From NCBI GenBank assembly GCA_964592645.1, contig CAZQFV010000006.1:98810-162809 (forward strand): 64,000 nt of DNA, read 5' to 3'. Position 1 is the stretch's first letter. Each line of letters begins with the position of its first letter. The notes below the pieces were generated by a model that saw nothing but the letters and a program-made list of their open reading frames with translations, was not told the DNA's origin and ran no database searches. The stretch is from CAZQFV01 sp964592645. Lineage in GTDB: Bacteria > Chloroflexota > Chloroflexia > DTKN01. The position numbers and the translations under genes are program-made. Below are positions 17,854 through 25,734 of the stretch, piece by piece.

Positions 17854-18744
17854 TCACCTCCCCAGCAGTCCTCGCAGCCCCAGGGCCGCGGCCTGTTCCA
17901 CCGGACCCAAGTCCACGATCCACAGGGCCACGACGACGACGACGGCCAACACGAGGGCGGCGACATCGGCCGGCCGCATCCGCAGGCGCACCAGGTGAGT
18001 CCGGCCCTTGCCCCCCACGTATCCGCGGGCCTCCAACGCCACCGCCAGTTCCTCGGCGCGGCGCAGCGCGGCCAGGAACAGGGGAACCAGCAACGGCAGC
18101 ACGCCGCGCACCCGGCGCAGCAGGCCCCCGCGTCGCCGGCCGAAATCGGCGCCCCGCGCCGCCTGGGCCTTCATGAGCCGCTCCAACTCCTCGCCCAGCA
18201 GTGGGACAAAACGCAGGGCAATCGTCAACACCAGGGCGACCTCGTGCGCCGGCAGCCCCAGGCGCTGCCATGGGCGCAGCATACCCTCGATCCCGTGGAC
18301 AACTTCGGTGACATCGGCGATGGCCGTCAGCAGCGTCAGCAGCAGGACGACATCCACCATGCTCAACAGGAGGACCCCCAGGGAGATCAGGCCGGCCCCG
18401 CTGATCACCACCGGCCCCCAGGAAAAGATCGCCAGGCTGCCCTCGGCAACGGCCTGGCGGTGGGGATAGAAGAGCAGTTGCAGCAGGGGGGCCACGAGGA
18501 ACAGGGGCAGCAGCGGGCGCAGACCGCGCAGCGCATACGCCCAGGGGAACCGCGCCAGGGCCAGCAAGGCCAGGGCCAGCAACAGCCCGACCAGGACGAC
18601 GGCCGGCCCGGCCCGCAACATCAGCGCGAGCATCAGCAGGCCGACCGAGGTCAGCTTGACCCGCGGGTCCAGGCGGTGCAGGATCGAGCCGGTGGGCAGA
18701 TACCGGCCGATGGCCAGGAAGCGCAACACCTCGAACTCGCTCAT
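17854..18744 (-). CDS. ecfT: ECF transporter transmembrane component EcfT
   Basis: A 296-residue membrane protein with about six to seven helices. The two coupling-helix Ala-Arg-Gly signatures are visible: KAQAARGADF near residue 188 and VALEARGYVGGKGRT near residue 232. These insert into the EcfA ATPases. The N-terminal SILHRLDPRVKL motif is also typical. The ATG overlaps the EcfA2 stop as ATGA (18741-18744), excluding the longer upstream extension of the frame. It acts as the energy-coupling scaffold for the S component encoded next. Confidence 0.93.
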   Translation of the reverse strand: MSEFEVLRFLAIGRYLPTGSILHRLDPRVKLTSVGLLMLALMLRAGPAVVLVGLLLALALLALARFPWAYALRGLRPLLPLFLVAPLLQLLFYPHRQAVAEGSLAIFSWGPVVISGAGLISLGVLLLSMVDVVLLLTLLTAIADVTEVVHGIEGMLRPWQRLGLPAHEVALVLTIALRFVPLLGEELERLMKAQAARGADFGRRRGGLLRRVRGVLPLLVPLFLAALRRAEELAVALEARGYVGGKGRTHLVRLRMRPADVAALVLAVVVVVALWIVDLGPVEQAAALGLRGLLGR

Positions 18745-19595
18745 AGCAGTTTTTCCAACACCGGCACCGCCTCCTCCACCGTGATGGCCTCCGTCGGCGG
18801 CAGGAGGCCGGCCTGGACCAGCTCCTCCAGGACCTGGCGGATCGGCGGCAGCTCCAGCCCCAGGGCGAGCAGCTCCTGCCCGTGGGCAAAGATCTCCCGC
18901 GGGCTGCCCTGCAGCGCGATCTGCCCCTCGGCCAGCACATAGACCCGATCGGCCATCGTGGCTACCTCGGCCATGGTGTGGGTGGCCCAGACGATGGCCC
19001 GCCCATCCCGGCGGCGCCACGAGTCCAGGAAGGCGAGCAGCTCCCGCCGGCCGCGCGGGTCCAGGCCGGCGGTGGGCTCGTCCAGGACCAGCACCTGGGG
19101 CTCCAATGCCAGGATCCCGGCCAGGGCCGCCCGGCGGCGCTCGCCGCCGCTGAGCCCCATCGTCAGGCGGTTGCCGTAGACCTCGCTTTGCAGCCCCACC
19201 AGCGCCATCGCCCGGCGCACCCGATCCCGCACCTCGTCCCGCGGCAGCCCCATCTGCAAGGGGCCGAAGGCGACATCGTCGGCCACATACTGCTCAAAGA
19301 GCTGGTCCTCGGGGTTTTGAAACAGCAGGGCCACGCGCATCCGCAGGGCGCGCAGGTCCGTCTGCGGGTCGGCCAGGTCCAGGCCGGCCACGCGCACCGT
19401 ACCCGATTGCGGGCGCAGGAGGCCGTTGAGGTGCTGAAGCAGGGTCGATTTGCCCGACCCGGTGGGCCCGATGACGGCGACGACCTCGCCGGGGTCCACG
19501 GTGAACGAGACCCCGCGCAGCGACACGGTCTCCAGCGGCGTGCCGCGCATATAGGTGTGCCAGAGGTCGCGGGCCTCGATCAGCGGTGTCGTCAT
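18741..19595 (-). CDS. ecfA2: ECF transporter ATPase EcfA2
   Basis: The 284-residue ATPase has Walker A GPTGSGKST near residue 39, Q-loop FQNPEDQLFE, signature LSGGERRRAALAG near residue 144, Walker B VLVLDEPTAGLDP near residue 165 and switch His in ATHTM. QNPEDQLFE is characteristic of EcfA proteins. The start overlaps the EcfA1 stop (ATGA, 19592-19595). The C-terminal extension (about 50 residues) matches the EcfA dimerisation and GNAT-like tail. It pairs with EcfA1 as a heterodimer. Confidence 0.93.
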   Translation of the reverse strand: MTTPLIEARDLWHTYMRGTPLETVSLRGVSFTVDPGEVVAVIGPTGSGKSTLLQHLNGLLRPQSGTVRVAGLDLADPQTDLRALRMRVALLFQNPEDQLFEQYVADDVAFGPLQMGLPRDEVRDRVRRAMALVGLQSEVYGNRLTMGLSGGERRRAALAGILALEPQVLVLDEPTAGLDPRGRRELLAFLDSWRRRDGRAIVWATHTMAEVATMADRVYVLAEGQIALQGSPREIFAHGQELLALGLELPPIRQVLEELVQAGLLPPTEAITVEEAVPVLEKLL

Positions 19596-20449
19596 AGGGT
19601 GGCTCCCAGGGCGTGCGCCCGCAGCGCCGCGGCAAGCTCGGCTGCCGTAAGGAGGTCCACCGGGAAGGCCGGCCAGCGCGCCTGCAGCTGCCGGGCCACC
19701 TGCGCCATCGGCGAGCCATCGAGTCCCACGCCGCGCAGGAACGGTTCGTCGGTCAGGACCTCGCGTGGTGGACCCTGCCGGGCAATGCGGCCGGCCTCCA
19801 GGACCACCACGCGCTCGGCAGCGGCAGCCTCCTCGATATCCTGGGTGATGGCAACGACGGTCATCCCCCCGCGGTGCAGTTCGTGGACAACCTGGTGCAC
19901 GGCGCGCCGGCCGGCCGGGTCCAGCATGGCGGTCGCCTCGTCCAGCACCAGGCAGGCCGGGCGCATCGCCAGGGCGCCGGCCAGGGCCAGGCGTTGCCGC
20001 TGTCCCCCGGAAAGGTGCCGCGGCGAACGCCGGCGCAGCGCCGCCAGGCCCACGGCCTCCAGCGCCCAGTCCACGCGCCGCCGCAGCTCCTCGGAGGGCA
20101 GCCCCAGGTTCTCCGGCCCAAAGGCGACATCTTCCTCCACCACCAGCGAAACGACCTGCGTGTCGGGGTCCTGGAAGACCATGGCCACGGCCAGGCGGAT
20201 CTCGCGCCAATGAGCCCGCTCCCGGGTATTCAGGCCCCGCACCCATACGTCGCCCGCGGTGGGCAACAGGAGCGCGTTCAGGTGCCGGGCCAGGGTCGAT
20301 TTGCCCGAGCCATTGGCCCCGAGGATGGCTACCCGCTCACCGGCCGCGATCTCCAGGTCGATGCCCCGAAGGGCCGTGATGGCCCGCTCCGTACCGGCGT
20401 GGTAGGTAAAGTGTACCCCCTGGAGTCGGATCAGTGCGTCGGCTGCCAT
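19592..20449 (-). CDS. ecfA1: ECF transporter ATPase EcfA1
   Basis: The protein has 285 residues from the ATG at 20449; a GTG immediately before it is an alternative start. Walker A is GANGSGKST, the Q-loop FQDPDTQVVS, the signature LSGGQRQRLALAG and Walker B CLVLDEATAMLDP. The residue after the catalytic-region Asp-Glu is Ala instead of Pro (DEAT). The switch His position reads TQDIEE, with Gln in place of the expected His. EcfA1/EcfA2 asymmetry with one altered switch residue is plausible and would make one ATP site weak. It is the first gene after the leader at 20475-20642. Confidence 0.9.
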   Translation of the reverse strand: MAADALIRLQGVHFTYHAGTERAITALRGIDLEIAAGERVAILGANGSGKSTLARHLNALLLPTAGDVWVRGLNTRERAHWREIRLAVAMVFQDPDTQVVSLVVEEDVAFGPENLGLPSEELRRRVDWALEAVGLAALRRRSPRHLSGGQRQRLALAGALAMRPACLVLDEATAMLDPAGRRAVHQVVHELHRGGMTVVAITQDIEEAAAAERVVVLEAGRIARQGPPREVLTDEPFLRGVGLDGSPMAQVARQLQARWPAFPVDLLTAAELAAALRAHALGATL

Positions 20450-20474
20450 CACTATCTAACCGCCTGGGTTCCCC

Positions 20475-20506
20475 AAAACAAAAACGCCCCCGGTGATACC
20501 GGAGGC
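20475..20506 (-). terminator. Intrinsic terminator/attenuator in the ECF leader
   Basis: On the minus strand GCCTCCGG (20506-20499), a 5-base loop TATCA and CCGGGGGC (20493-20486) form an 8-bp GC stem. It is followed at once by GTTTTTGTTTT. It lies 26 bases before the first gene and after the promoter, the position of an attenuator and not of an end-of-operon terminator. Confidence 0.75.
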
Positions 20507-20613
20507 AGCCATAGCAGTGGGCCTATTCCGCCGTCTCGGTCGCACCGCGATCCCAGCGACGATCCTGTTGCCAGAGTCCCTGCTCACCGTCCTTGCGGAT
20601 CGATGGCAGGATC
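20507..20613 (-). ncRNA. Candidate structured regulatory leader of the ECF/coaX operon
   Basis: The transcript from about 20607 would contain an outer helix GATCCTG/CAGGATC. Inside it is a hairpin closed by TCC-GCAA-GGA with a lower CATCG/CGGTG stem. A further GTCGC/GCGAC hairpin comes next, before the terminator. A long GC-rich leader ending in a poly-U hairpin in front of a vitamin transporter is the architecture of a riboswitch or leader-peptide attenuator. It does not match the TPP, FMN, cobalamin, THF or preQ1 consensus boxes as I know them. The ligand is unknown; pantothenate or CoA would fit the genes. Confidence 0.5.
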
Positions 20614-20642
20614 ATTATACCACAGCCCAGGGCCGGCCGCAA
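20614..20642 (-). promoter_or_regulatory. Promoter of the ECF-coaX operon
   Basis: On the minus strand TTGCGG (20642-20637), 17-base spacer, TATAAT (20619-20614). Transcription would start near 20607, leaving a leader of about 158 bases before ecfA1. Confidence 0.6.
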
Positions 20643-20687
20643 CTTCAGAGCGCCTAACAAGACCGGTTTGGGGTGTATAATGGCCGT

Positions 20688-21372
20688 ATGGCCAAACCAA
20701 TCTTACCCGACGAACTCTGGAGCATCGTGGTTCCCCTGCTACCACCGGAGCCGCCCAAGCCCAAAGGAGGACGACCTCGCGTGCCCAATCGCGCAGCGCT
20801 CACCGGCATTATCTTTGTCCTGCGAACCGGCATCCCGTGGGAGATGCTGCCCCAAGAACTGGGCTGCGGTTCCGGGATGACCTGTTGGCGGCGCTTGCGT
20901 GATTGGCAGCAAGCCGGCATCTGGCGCCAGGTGCACCAGACGCTGCTGGACCAACTGGGCGCAGCCGACCAAATCGATTGGTCGCGGGCCTCGCTCGACT
21001 CGGCGAGTGTTCCCGCCCCCGGGGGGCGCTGAAACCGGCCCGAATCCGACAGATTGCGGCAAATCGGGCTCGAAGCGCCATATTGTGGTCGACCGCGGAG
21101 GACCCCCCCTCGCGGTGACCCGGTCGGCAGCCAACGTCCACGACGCGCGGATGCTGGAGGCGACCATCGATGCCATCGATCCGATCAAGCGTCCGCGCGG
21201 CCGGCCGCGGAAGCGGCCCGCCAAGCTGCATGCGGACAAAGGGTATGACTTCCCGCGTTGTCGGCAGGCGCTGCGCAAGCGGCACATCAAGCCACGGATC
21301 GCACGACGCCGGATCGATTCGCGCGCCCGCCTGGGCCGGCACCGCCGGATAGTCGAGCGGACGCTCTCCTGA
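20688..21372 (+). pseudogene. IS5-family transposase, frameshifted and 3'-truncated
   Basis: The first frame (20688-21032) encodes the N-terminal half: DELWSIVVPLLP, GGRPRVPNRAALTGIIFVLRTGIPWEMLP and the first catalytic Asp in LDSASVP. It stops at TGA 21030-21032, right after a C5G6 run (21016-21026). The second frame, shifted by +1, continues as GSKRHIVVDRGG, carries the second Asp in LHADKGYD and reaches VERTLS with the catalytic Glu, then stops at 21370-21372. A usual IS5 enzyme continues with about 30 more residues (W-L-N-R-F region); these are absent. The run could be a programmed shift site, but the lost C-terminus and missing right end argue for decay. A left end may lie near 20646. 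Confidence 0.8.
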
Positions 21373-21428
21373 AGGCAAAAAGAAGGGCCAGGGGAAACAG
21401 CCAACCATGCTTCAGGAGATACCAGTAG

Positions 21429-21457
21429 TTGACAGGCTCCCCCTCCCGTGGTACACT
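21429..21457 (+). promoter_or_regulatory. Strong promoter of the small membrane protein gene
   Basis: Perfect -35 TTGACA (21429-21434), 17-base spacer, TACACT (21452-21457), 31 bases before the ATG at 21488. Confidence 0.65.
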
Positions 21458-21487
21458 ACCGCCACTGAAGAGTATCGGAGGTCACGT

Positions 21488-21724
21488 ATGGAGACGCGGG
21501 AAACAGAACAGCGCCAGTGGGGCGGTCCCCTGTGGGTCCTGATCCTCATCGCCCTCGTGATTACCGTCGCCGTCGTGTTGATCCTCCTGCCCCGCCCGTT
21601 TGCCTATATCACCCCACCCCCGACCGCCGCTCCCTGGACCGCCGCTCCCGGCCTGTACACGATCCCCACCGTGCTGGTCCCCACCCCCACGGTGCCCCCG
21701 CCCGCCGTCTCGCCCACACCCTAG
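21488..21724 (+). CDS. Small single-pass membrane protein with Pro/Thr-rich tail
   Basis: A 78-residue protein: a short polar N-terminus (METRETEQRQW), one strongly hydrophobic helix (about residues 15-36), then a tail made almost wholly of Pro, Thr, Ala and Val. GGAGGT lies seven bases before the ATG and a near-consensus promoter is upstream, so the gene is likely expressed. No domain is recognised. The composition resembles linker-type or wall-associated tails seen also in the small lipoprotein at 57453. An in-frame TTG/ATG extension back to 21407 overlaps the promoter and is rejected. Confidence 0.65.
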   Translation: METRETEQRQWGGPLWVLILIALVITVAVVLILLPRPFAYITPPPTAAPWTAAPGLYTIPTVLVPTPTVPPPAVSPTP

Positions 21725-21852
21725 CGCATTTCCGGCGAGGATGGCTGGCATTGCCGTAGGGACAACCCTTGCCCCTGCAAGAACGCCCCTACAATCCATG
21801 GCGGCGACGCCCCAGGGCCGCTGGGAACCGCGCATTCCACGCCGGCCCCGGC

Positions 21853-22848
21853 TCAACCGGCCCCCTGGTAGGGGTCGGATTCCGGCGCAAAGGCCTGTCG
21901 CAGCCCCTCCCCGCCGAGCCCCGCGCCCAGGGCGACCATCAGCTTGAGGCGGGCCTTGGGGCCGTTCACCCCCCCGGCAAAGAGGACGCCGGCCGCAGCC
22001 TGTTCGCGGTGCGCGCCGGCATAGCCATAGTGGTCGCCCACCCAGCCGGCCGGGCAGCGCGAGGTGACAACCACGGCCACGCCCCGCTCCACCGCCTCGC
22101 GGATCGTCGGCATCCACCAGGGAGGCACACGCCCCCCGCCCAACGTCTCCAGCACAACCCCGCGCATCCCCCACTCCACGGCGTAGCGCAGCAGGTCGTC
22201 GGCCATCCCCACGGCCAGCTTGATGAGCAGGACCCGTTCCTCCAGCCGCTCCGTCGCCAGGACCTGCCGCGCCGGCCGGCCCAGCAGGACCACCCGCTCC
22301 CCCTCGACCCGCCCCAGCGGCCCCCAGAAGGGCGACTGGAACGTCCGTGGGCTGGTCGTGTGCATCTTGGTCACCAGCCGGGCCGCGTGAATCTCGTCCT
22401 CCATCACCACGACGGCGCCGAGCCCCCGCGACTGGGGGGCCGCCGCCACACGCAGCGCCGCCTGCAGGTTGGCCAGGCCCTCGTAGCCGGGGTCGGAGGC
22501 GGCGCGCATCGCCCCGGTCAACACGATGGGCACATCCCCGGACACCGTCAGGTCGAGCAGGTAGGCGGTCTCTTCCATCGTGTCCGTGCCATGGGTAATC
22601 ACGATCCCCGCGACGCCGGGCTCGCGCACCAGGGATTGGACCCGTTGGCAGATGCCCCACAAGGTTTCCAGCGTAAAGTGGGCACTGGGCAGGCGGCAGT
22701 GCTCCACCACCTCGAGGCGGCCGGCCCAGCGGCCCAGGCGTTGGTAGAGGTCCCGGCCCCCAAGGGTCGGGACGGCGCCCCCCAGGGCCCGGTCATCGGC
22801 CATAGAGATGGTCCCGCCTGTGCTGAGCAATACAACGCGGTCGGACAT
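21853..22848 (-). CDS. L-asparaginase family protein
   Basis: The protein has 331 residues, the usual family length. The first active-site Thr lies in VVLLSTGGTIS (about residue 12) and the second in VITHGTDTMEETAYLLDL (Thr-Asp pair and downstream region, about residue 88). GAMRAASDPGYEGLANL follows. The C-terminal domain has the GLVLETLGGGRVP-like block and RCPAGWVGDHYGY. It hydrolyses asparagine to aspartate and ammonia, or a related amide. No signal peptide is visible, so it should be cytosolic. The ATG at 22848 lies ten bases after the GGDEF-like gene, with which it shares a promoter. Confidence 0.9.
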   Translation of the reverse strand: MSDRVVLLSTGGTISMADDRALGGAVPTLGGRDLYQRLGRWAGRLEVVEHCRLPSAHFTLETLWGICQRVQSLVREPGVAGIVITHGTDTMEETAYLLDLTVSGDVPIVLTGAMRAASDPGYEGLANLQAALRVAAAPQSRGLGAVVVMEDEIHAARLVTKMHTTSPRTFQSPFWGPLGRVEGERVVLLGRPARQVLATERLEERVLLIKLAVGMADDLLRYAVEWGMRGVVLETLGGGRVPPWWMPTIREAVERGVAVVVTSRCPAGWVGDHYGYAGAHREQAAAGVLFAGGVNGPKARLKLMVALGAGLGGEGLRQAFAPESDPYQGAG

Positions 22849-22858
22849 CGGGATCGAT

Positions 22859-23383
22859 TCAGGATCTGGAAGCCGGCATGGGCACGACGACCATACGGCG
22901 CGCGCTTCCCTTCTTCTTGGCCTCGCGCAGCGCCCACTCGACTTGCTCCAACAGGTTCATCTTGTCCCCCGCATAGTCCTGGGAAGCGGTGGTGAGGCCG
23001 ATCCACAACGGCGGTCCTTTCCCCGCTGCTGCGCCGTCGGCCAGTTCCGCCTGGGCCAGCCGGTGGATGCGTTCGGCCAGCTTGATGGCGCCCGCCTCGT
23101 CGGTACAGGGCAGAAGGATGGCCAGGGTACACTCGCTGTAACGGGCCAGGACATCGGCCGTGCGCGTCTGGCGCTTCAGCAGCCTGGACAGGTGCAGCAA
23201 TTGCCCAACCGCCCGATCGGGGTCCGGCATGTCGAAGGCCAACAACATGAGCGAAAGGGGATAGTGATAGCGTCGGGCGCGGGCGATCTCTTCGGCCAAA
23301 CGCGACCACATCGTCCGCCGGTCATAGAGACCCGTGGCCAAGTCGATGAACGTCTCATAAGAGCGTTCGACCTGCTCCACCAT
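22859..23383 (-). CDS. Degenerate GGDEF-domain protein
   Basis: The 174-residue protein starts like a diguanylate cyclase domain (ETFIDLATGLYDRRTMWSRLAEEIARARRYHYPLSLMLLAFD). It keeps the overall beta-alpha pattern, but the GG[D/E]EF signature is replaced by ARYSECTLAILLP near residue 79. The catalytic Gly-Gly and the metal-binding acidic residues are therefore missing. It probably cannot make c-di-GMP. Such domains act as GTP or ligand sensors or scaffolds. There is no sensor domain or membrane segment. GGAGG lies eight bases before the ATG. It forms a two-gene unit with the asparaginase. Confidence 0.75.
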   Translation of the reverse strand: MVEQVERSYETFIDLATGLYDRRTMWSRLAEEIARARRYHYPLSLMLLAFDMPDPDRAVGQLLHLSRLLKRQTRTADVLARYSECTLAILLPCTDEAGAIKLAERIHRLAQAELADGAAAGKGPPLWIGLTTASQDYAGDKMNLLEQVEWALREAKKKGSARRMVVVPMPASRS

Positions 23384-23425
23384 CGACGCCTCCTTCCAGC
23401 ACTTACGCAGCCCAGCGTACGATAT

Positions 23426-23454
23426 ACTGTAGCACGCCGCCGCCGGGTTGTCAA
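23426..23454 (-). promoter_or_regulatory. Promoter of the GGDEF-like/asparaginase unit
   Basis: On the minus strand TTGACA (23454-23449), 17-base spacer, TACAGT (23431-23426), 43 bases before the ATG. Confidence 0.65.
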
Positions 23455-23481
23455 CATTTCCGCCGGGACCGCTTCACCCGA

Positions 23482-25650
23482 CTACGGCCAGCCCTTGGTG
23501 ATCAACGGCAGGTAGATATACTTCAAACCCACGGCAAGGACCGGCGGCTCGGACGTCCTGTTGTTGAACTCGTTGAGTTCGTAGACATCATAGATCGGCG
23601 CCGGCTTGGACGGCGTATCGTTGTAATCGACGTAGCCCACCAGGTGGTAGATGCCTGCCGTTGTGAAGGTATAGGTGGTTGTCAGCACGAGCGGCGGGGC
23701 CCCCTCCGGGAAGCTGTTGGGCTGCAGGCCGATGATCAGGGGACATCTCTGGGTCGGGCTGTAGACATCGCAACCGGCCGGCAGATCCGGCACGACCGGG
23801 ACATAGTCCGACCTCCCCGCCGGAAAGATCATCGCGTAAAAGCCGTTGCCCTGCGGCAGGTTGGAGCCGTTGTTGCGCACCGCGAGGGTGATCTGCACCG
23901 GCTCGCCGAGAGGGACAAAGCCCGGACAGGTATCGCAACCCGTCACCGTCAGGGTCATGGCTTCCAGGTCGGGAGGCGCCAGTACGCTGACGCGCACCCA
24001 GTTCAGCTGCGGTGTCTGGGTGGCCAACTCCATGTGGTTAAAGTTGCCGGTGAGGGTAACGGCGTACTGGAACAAGTCACACGTCGCGGTCAACGGGAAG
24101 GTAATCGCGCTGGTCTCGCTGATGCCGGCCGGCGAACCTATGGGTTCGGACCAGGGGGTCCAATCGCCCAGTTCGGGGCTATAGTAGCGATAGGTCATCG
24201 AGATCGCCATAGTCGCCGGATTGGTGATGGTCGTGTTCCAGGAGAGGCCGGTCAGCGTGGCATGGTAGCCGGGCCAACGGACCGGGCGCACGTCCCAGTA
24301 GGACGACCTGAAGGTGCCGTAGGGGGCGTAATAGGTCACCGTATTGTCCGGGGCGCTCTGCGCAAAGCGGCCTCCACCCCCGGCGTAGGCCGGGGCGATG
24401 TCCACCCGCAGGAGGGGCTCGGTGGGAGGGGGAGTGCCCGGCGCCCAGCCGCCGATCGAGTAGAGCCAGCCCATCTCGTCCTGGACGACGCCGTGGTAGT
24501 AACGGGGCGGATCCATGCCAATGGTCGACACCCATTCAAAGGTCTGTCCACTTCCATGGTCCACCAGGGCCGCGCGCACGTCGCCCGTCGGGCTGCAGCC
24601 GCCTTCCCCGCAGGCCCAGGCCCCGGCGACGGCCAGGAGCAAGCCGGATTGGTAGGCCGCGCCCTCGCTGGCGTAGCAGTTCTGCGGCAGGAACTCGGTG
24701 TTGACGCTCCAGCTGGGGATCATGCCGGTATCCGGATCCACCTCGCCAAAAAAGACAAAGTAGGAGTAGGTAGCCCCACTCACCCCACTACCGCCACCGT
24801 AGACATAGATGCGGCCGTGCTCCACGGTCACCGCCGACTCCCGGTACCCGCCGACGGCCAAGGTGGGGAGAGGGGTCGTTGTCGACCAGACAGTGATCTG
24901 CCCCGTGGTCGGGTCCGGCTCGGCCACATAGACCGTTTTCTGGGACACCCCGCCAAACATTCCACCCACCACATAGAGGCGGTTGTAGAGGACCGCGCTT
25001 TCCATGTCGACAAGGGTATGGGGCAGGGGCGCGGTCGTCAGCTGCCAGGGTCCCAGTTGGCCGTCGGCCAGGACCTCGGCGAAAGCCACCTTGTCGTAGT
25101 AGGTGCTCATGCCGCCGTTGTCTTCCGCGCCGCCGATGACATAGAGAAAGGTCTTGTTGGTCTCGGTAAAGTGGAGAGCCGCGGCATCGCAGCGATAGAG
25201 TCCCTCGGGATAGAAGAGGATGTCCGTCGGCAAGGGGGTCGTGGTCTGCCAGTCGTCCAGGCGCGCCGTCGGGGTCAGCACGTTGGTGTAGACGGTGGTG
25301 AAGTAGACGGCGTTCGAACCCAGGGTGGACCCCGTGTCTCCGCCGATCACATAGATGTGGCCATTGACCTGGGCGATCCCCATGCGGGCAATCGGGACCA
25401 GGCCGGTAGTGTTACCCGGCACCCAGGGCTGGCCCAGGCCGATGGGCAGGAGCTGGATTTCGCCGTCGTCGCGCAGGGAAAGCGCCGAGTGGTAGAAGGA
25501 TCCCTGGTTGAAATCCAGCAGCGTCGTATCGGTGAAGTAAAAGTTCAACGCCAGGGCCGGCCGAACGAACAGGAGGAAAAGCACCACGCCGACGGCTACC
25601 AGGAGGATCAAGGTCAACGGGACCGTGACCGATTTTCGTCGTCTGCGCAT
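23482..25650 (-). CDS. Surface protein with Kelch-like repeats and CARDB-type domain
   Basis: The 722-residue protein begins with an Arg-rich n-region and a hydrophobic helix (about residues 9-35), acting as signal or anchor. Residues about 80-420 contain roughly five to six Kelch-like blades marked by YVIGG, YVVGG, YVYGGG and YSIGG repeats separated by WxxTTPLPT segments. Two conserved Cys-rich loops (CGEGGC and CDTCPGF) may form disulfides outside the cell. The C-terminal part (about 590-710) resembles a CARDB/adhesion-like beta domain (VQITLAVRNNGSNLPQG). It ends in IYLPLITKGWP, a short hydrophobic/basic tail. Function unknown; it is likely a cell-surface or secreted carbohydrate- or protein-binding protein. 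It is monocistronic. Confidence 0.75.
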   Translation of the reverse strand: MRRRRKSVTVPLTLILLVAVGVVLFLLFVRPALALNFYFTDTTLLDFNQGSFYHSALSLRDDGEIQLLPIGLGQPWVPGNTTGLVPIARMGIAQVNGHIYVIGGDTGSTLGSNAVYFTTVYTNVLTPTARLDDWQTTTPLPTDILFYPEGLYRCDAAALHFTETNKTFLYVIGGAEDNGGMSTYYDKVAFAEVLADGQLGPWQLTTAPLPHTLVDMESAVLYNRLYVVGGMFGGVSQKTVYVAEPDPTTGQITVWSTTTPLPTLAVGGYRESAVTVEHGRIYVYGGGSGVSGATYSYFVFFGEVDPDTGMIPSWSVNTEFLPQNCYASEGAAYQSGLLLAVAGAWACGEGGCSPTGDVRAALVDHGSGQTFEWVSTIGMDPPRYYHGVVQDEMGWLYSIGGWAPGTPPPTEPLLRVDIAPAYAGGGGRFAQSAPDNTVTYYAPYGTFRSSYWDVRPVRWPGYHATLTGLSWNTTITNPATMAISMTYRYYSPELGDWTPWSEPIGSPAGISETSAITFPLTATCDLFQYAVTLTGNFNHMELATQTPQLNWVRVSVLAPPDLEAMTLTVTGCDTCPGFVPLGEPVQITLAVRNNGSNLPQGNGFYAMIFPAGRSDYVPVVPDLPAGCDVYSPTQRCPLIIGLQPNSFPEGAPPLVLTTTYTFTTAGIYHLVGYVDYNDTPSKPAPIYDVYELNEFNNRTSEPPVLAVGLKYIYLPLITKGWP

Positions 25651-25705
25651 CGTCCACCTCCAGGCATCGAGGATGCCGAGTCAACGGGCTGCTTGGGTGT
25701 GTCCC

Positions 25706-25734
25706 ATTATAGCACAGCCCCGCGGGGGGGACAA
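25706..25734 (-). promoter_or_regulatory. Promoter of the Kelch protein gene
   Basis: On the minus strand TTGTCC (25734-25729), 17-base spacer, TATAAT (25711-25706). It directly abuts the endonuclease V stop codon, marking the end of the upstream long operon. Confidence 0.6.

Noticed and set aside
20540..20580. T-box-like GGTCGCACCGCG on the plus strand
   Set aside because: Differs from the T-box core (GGTGGnACCGCG), has no poly-U terminator in that direction and faces a transposase. It is the complement of the ECF leader.
22859..23383. Active diguanylate cyclase
   Set aside because: The GGDEF signature residues are replaced.
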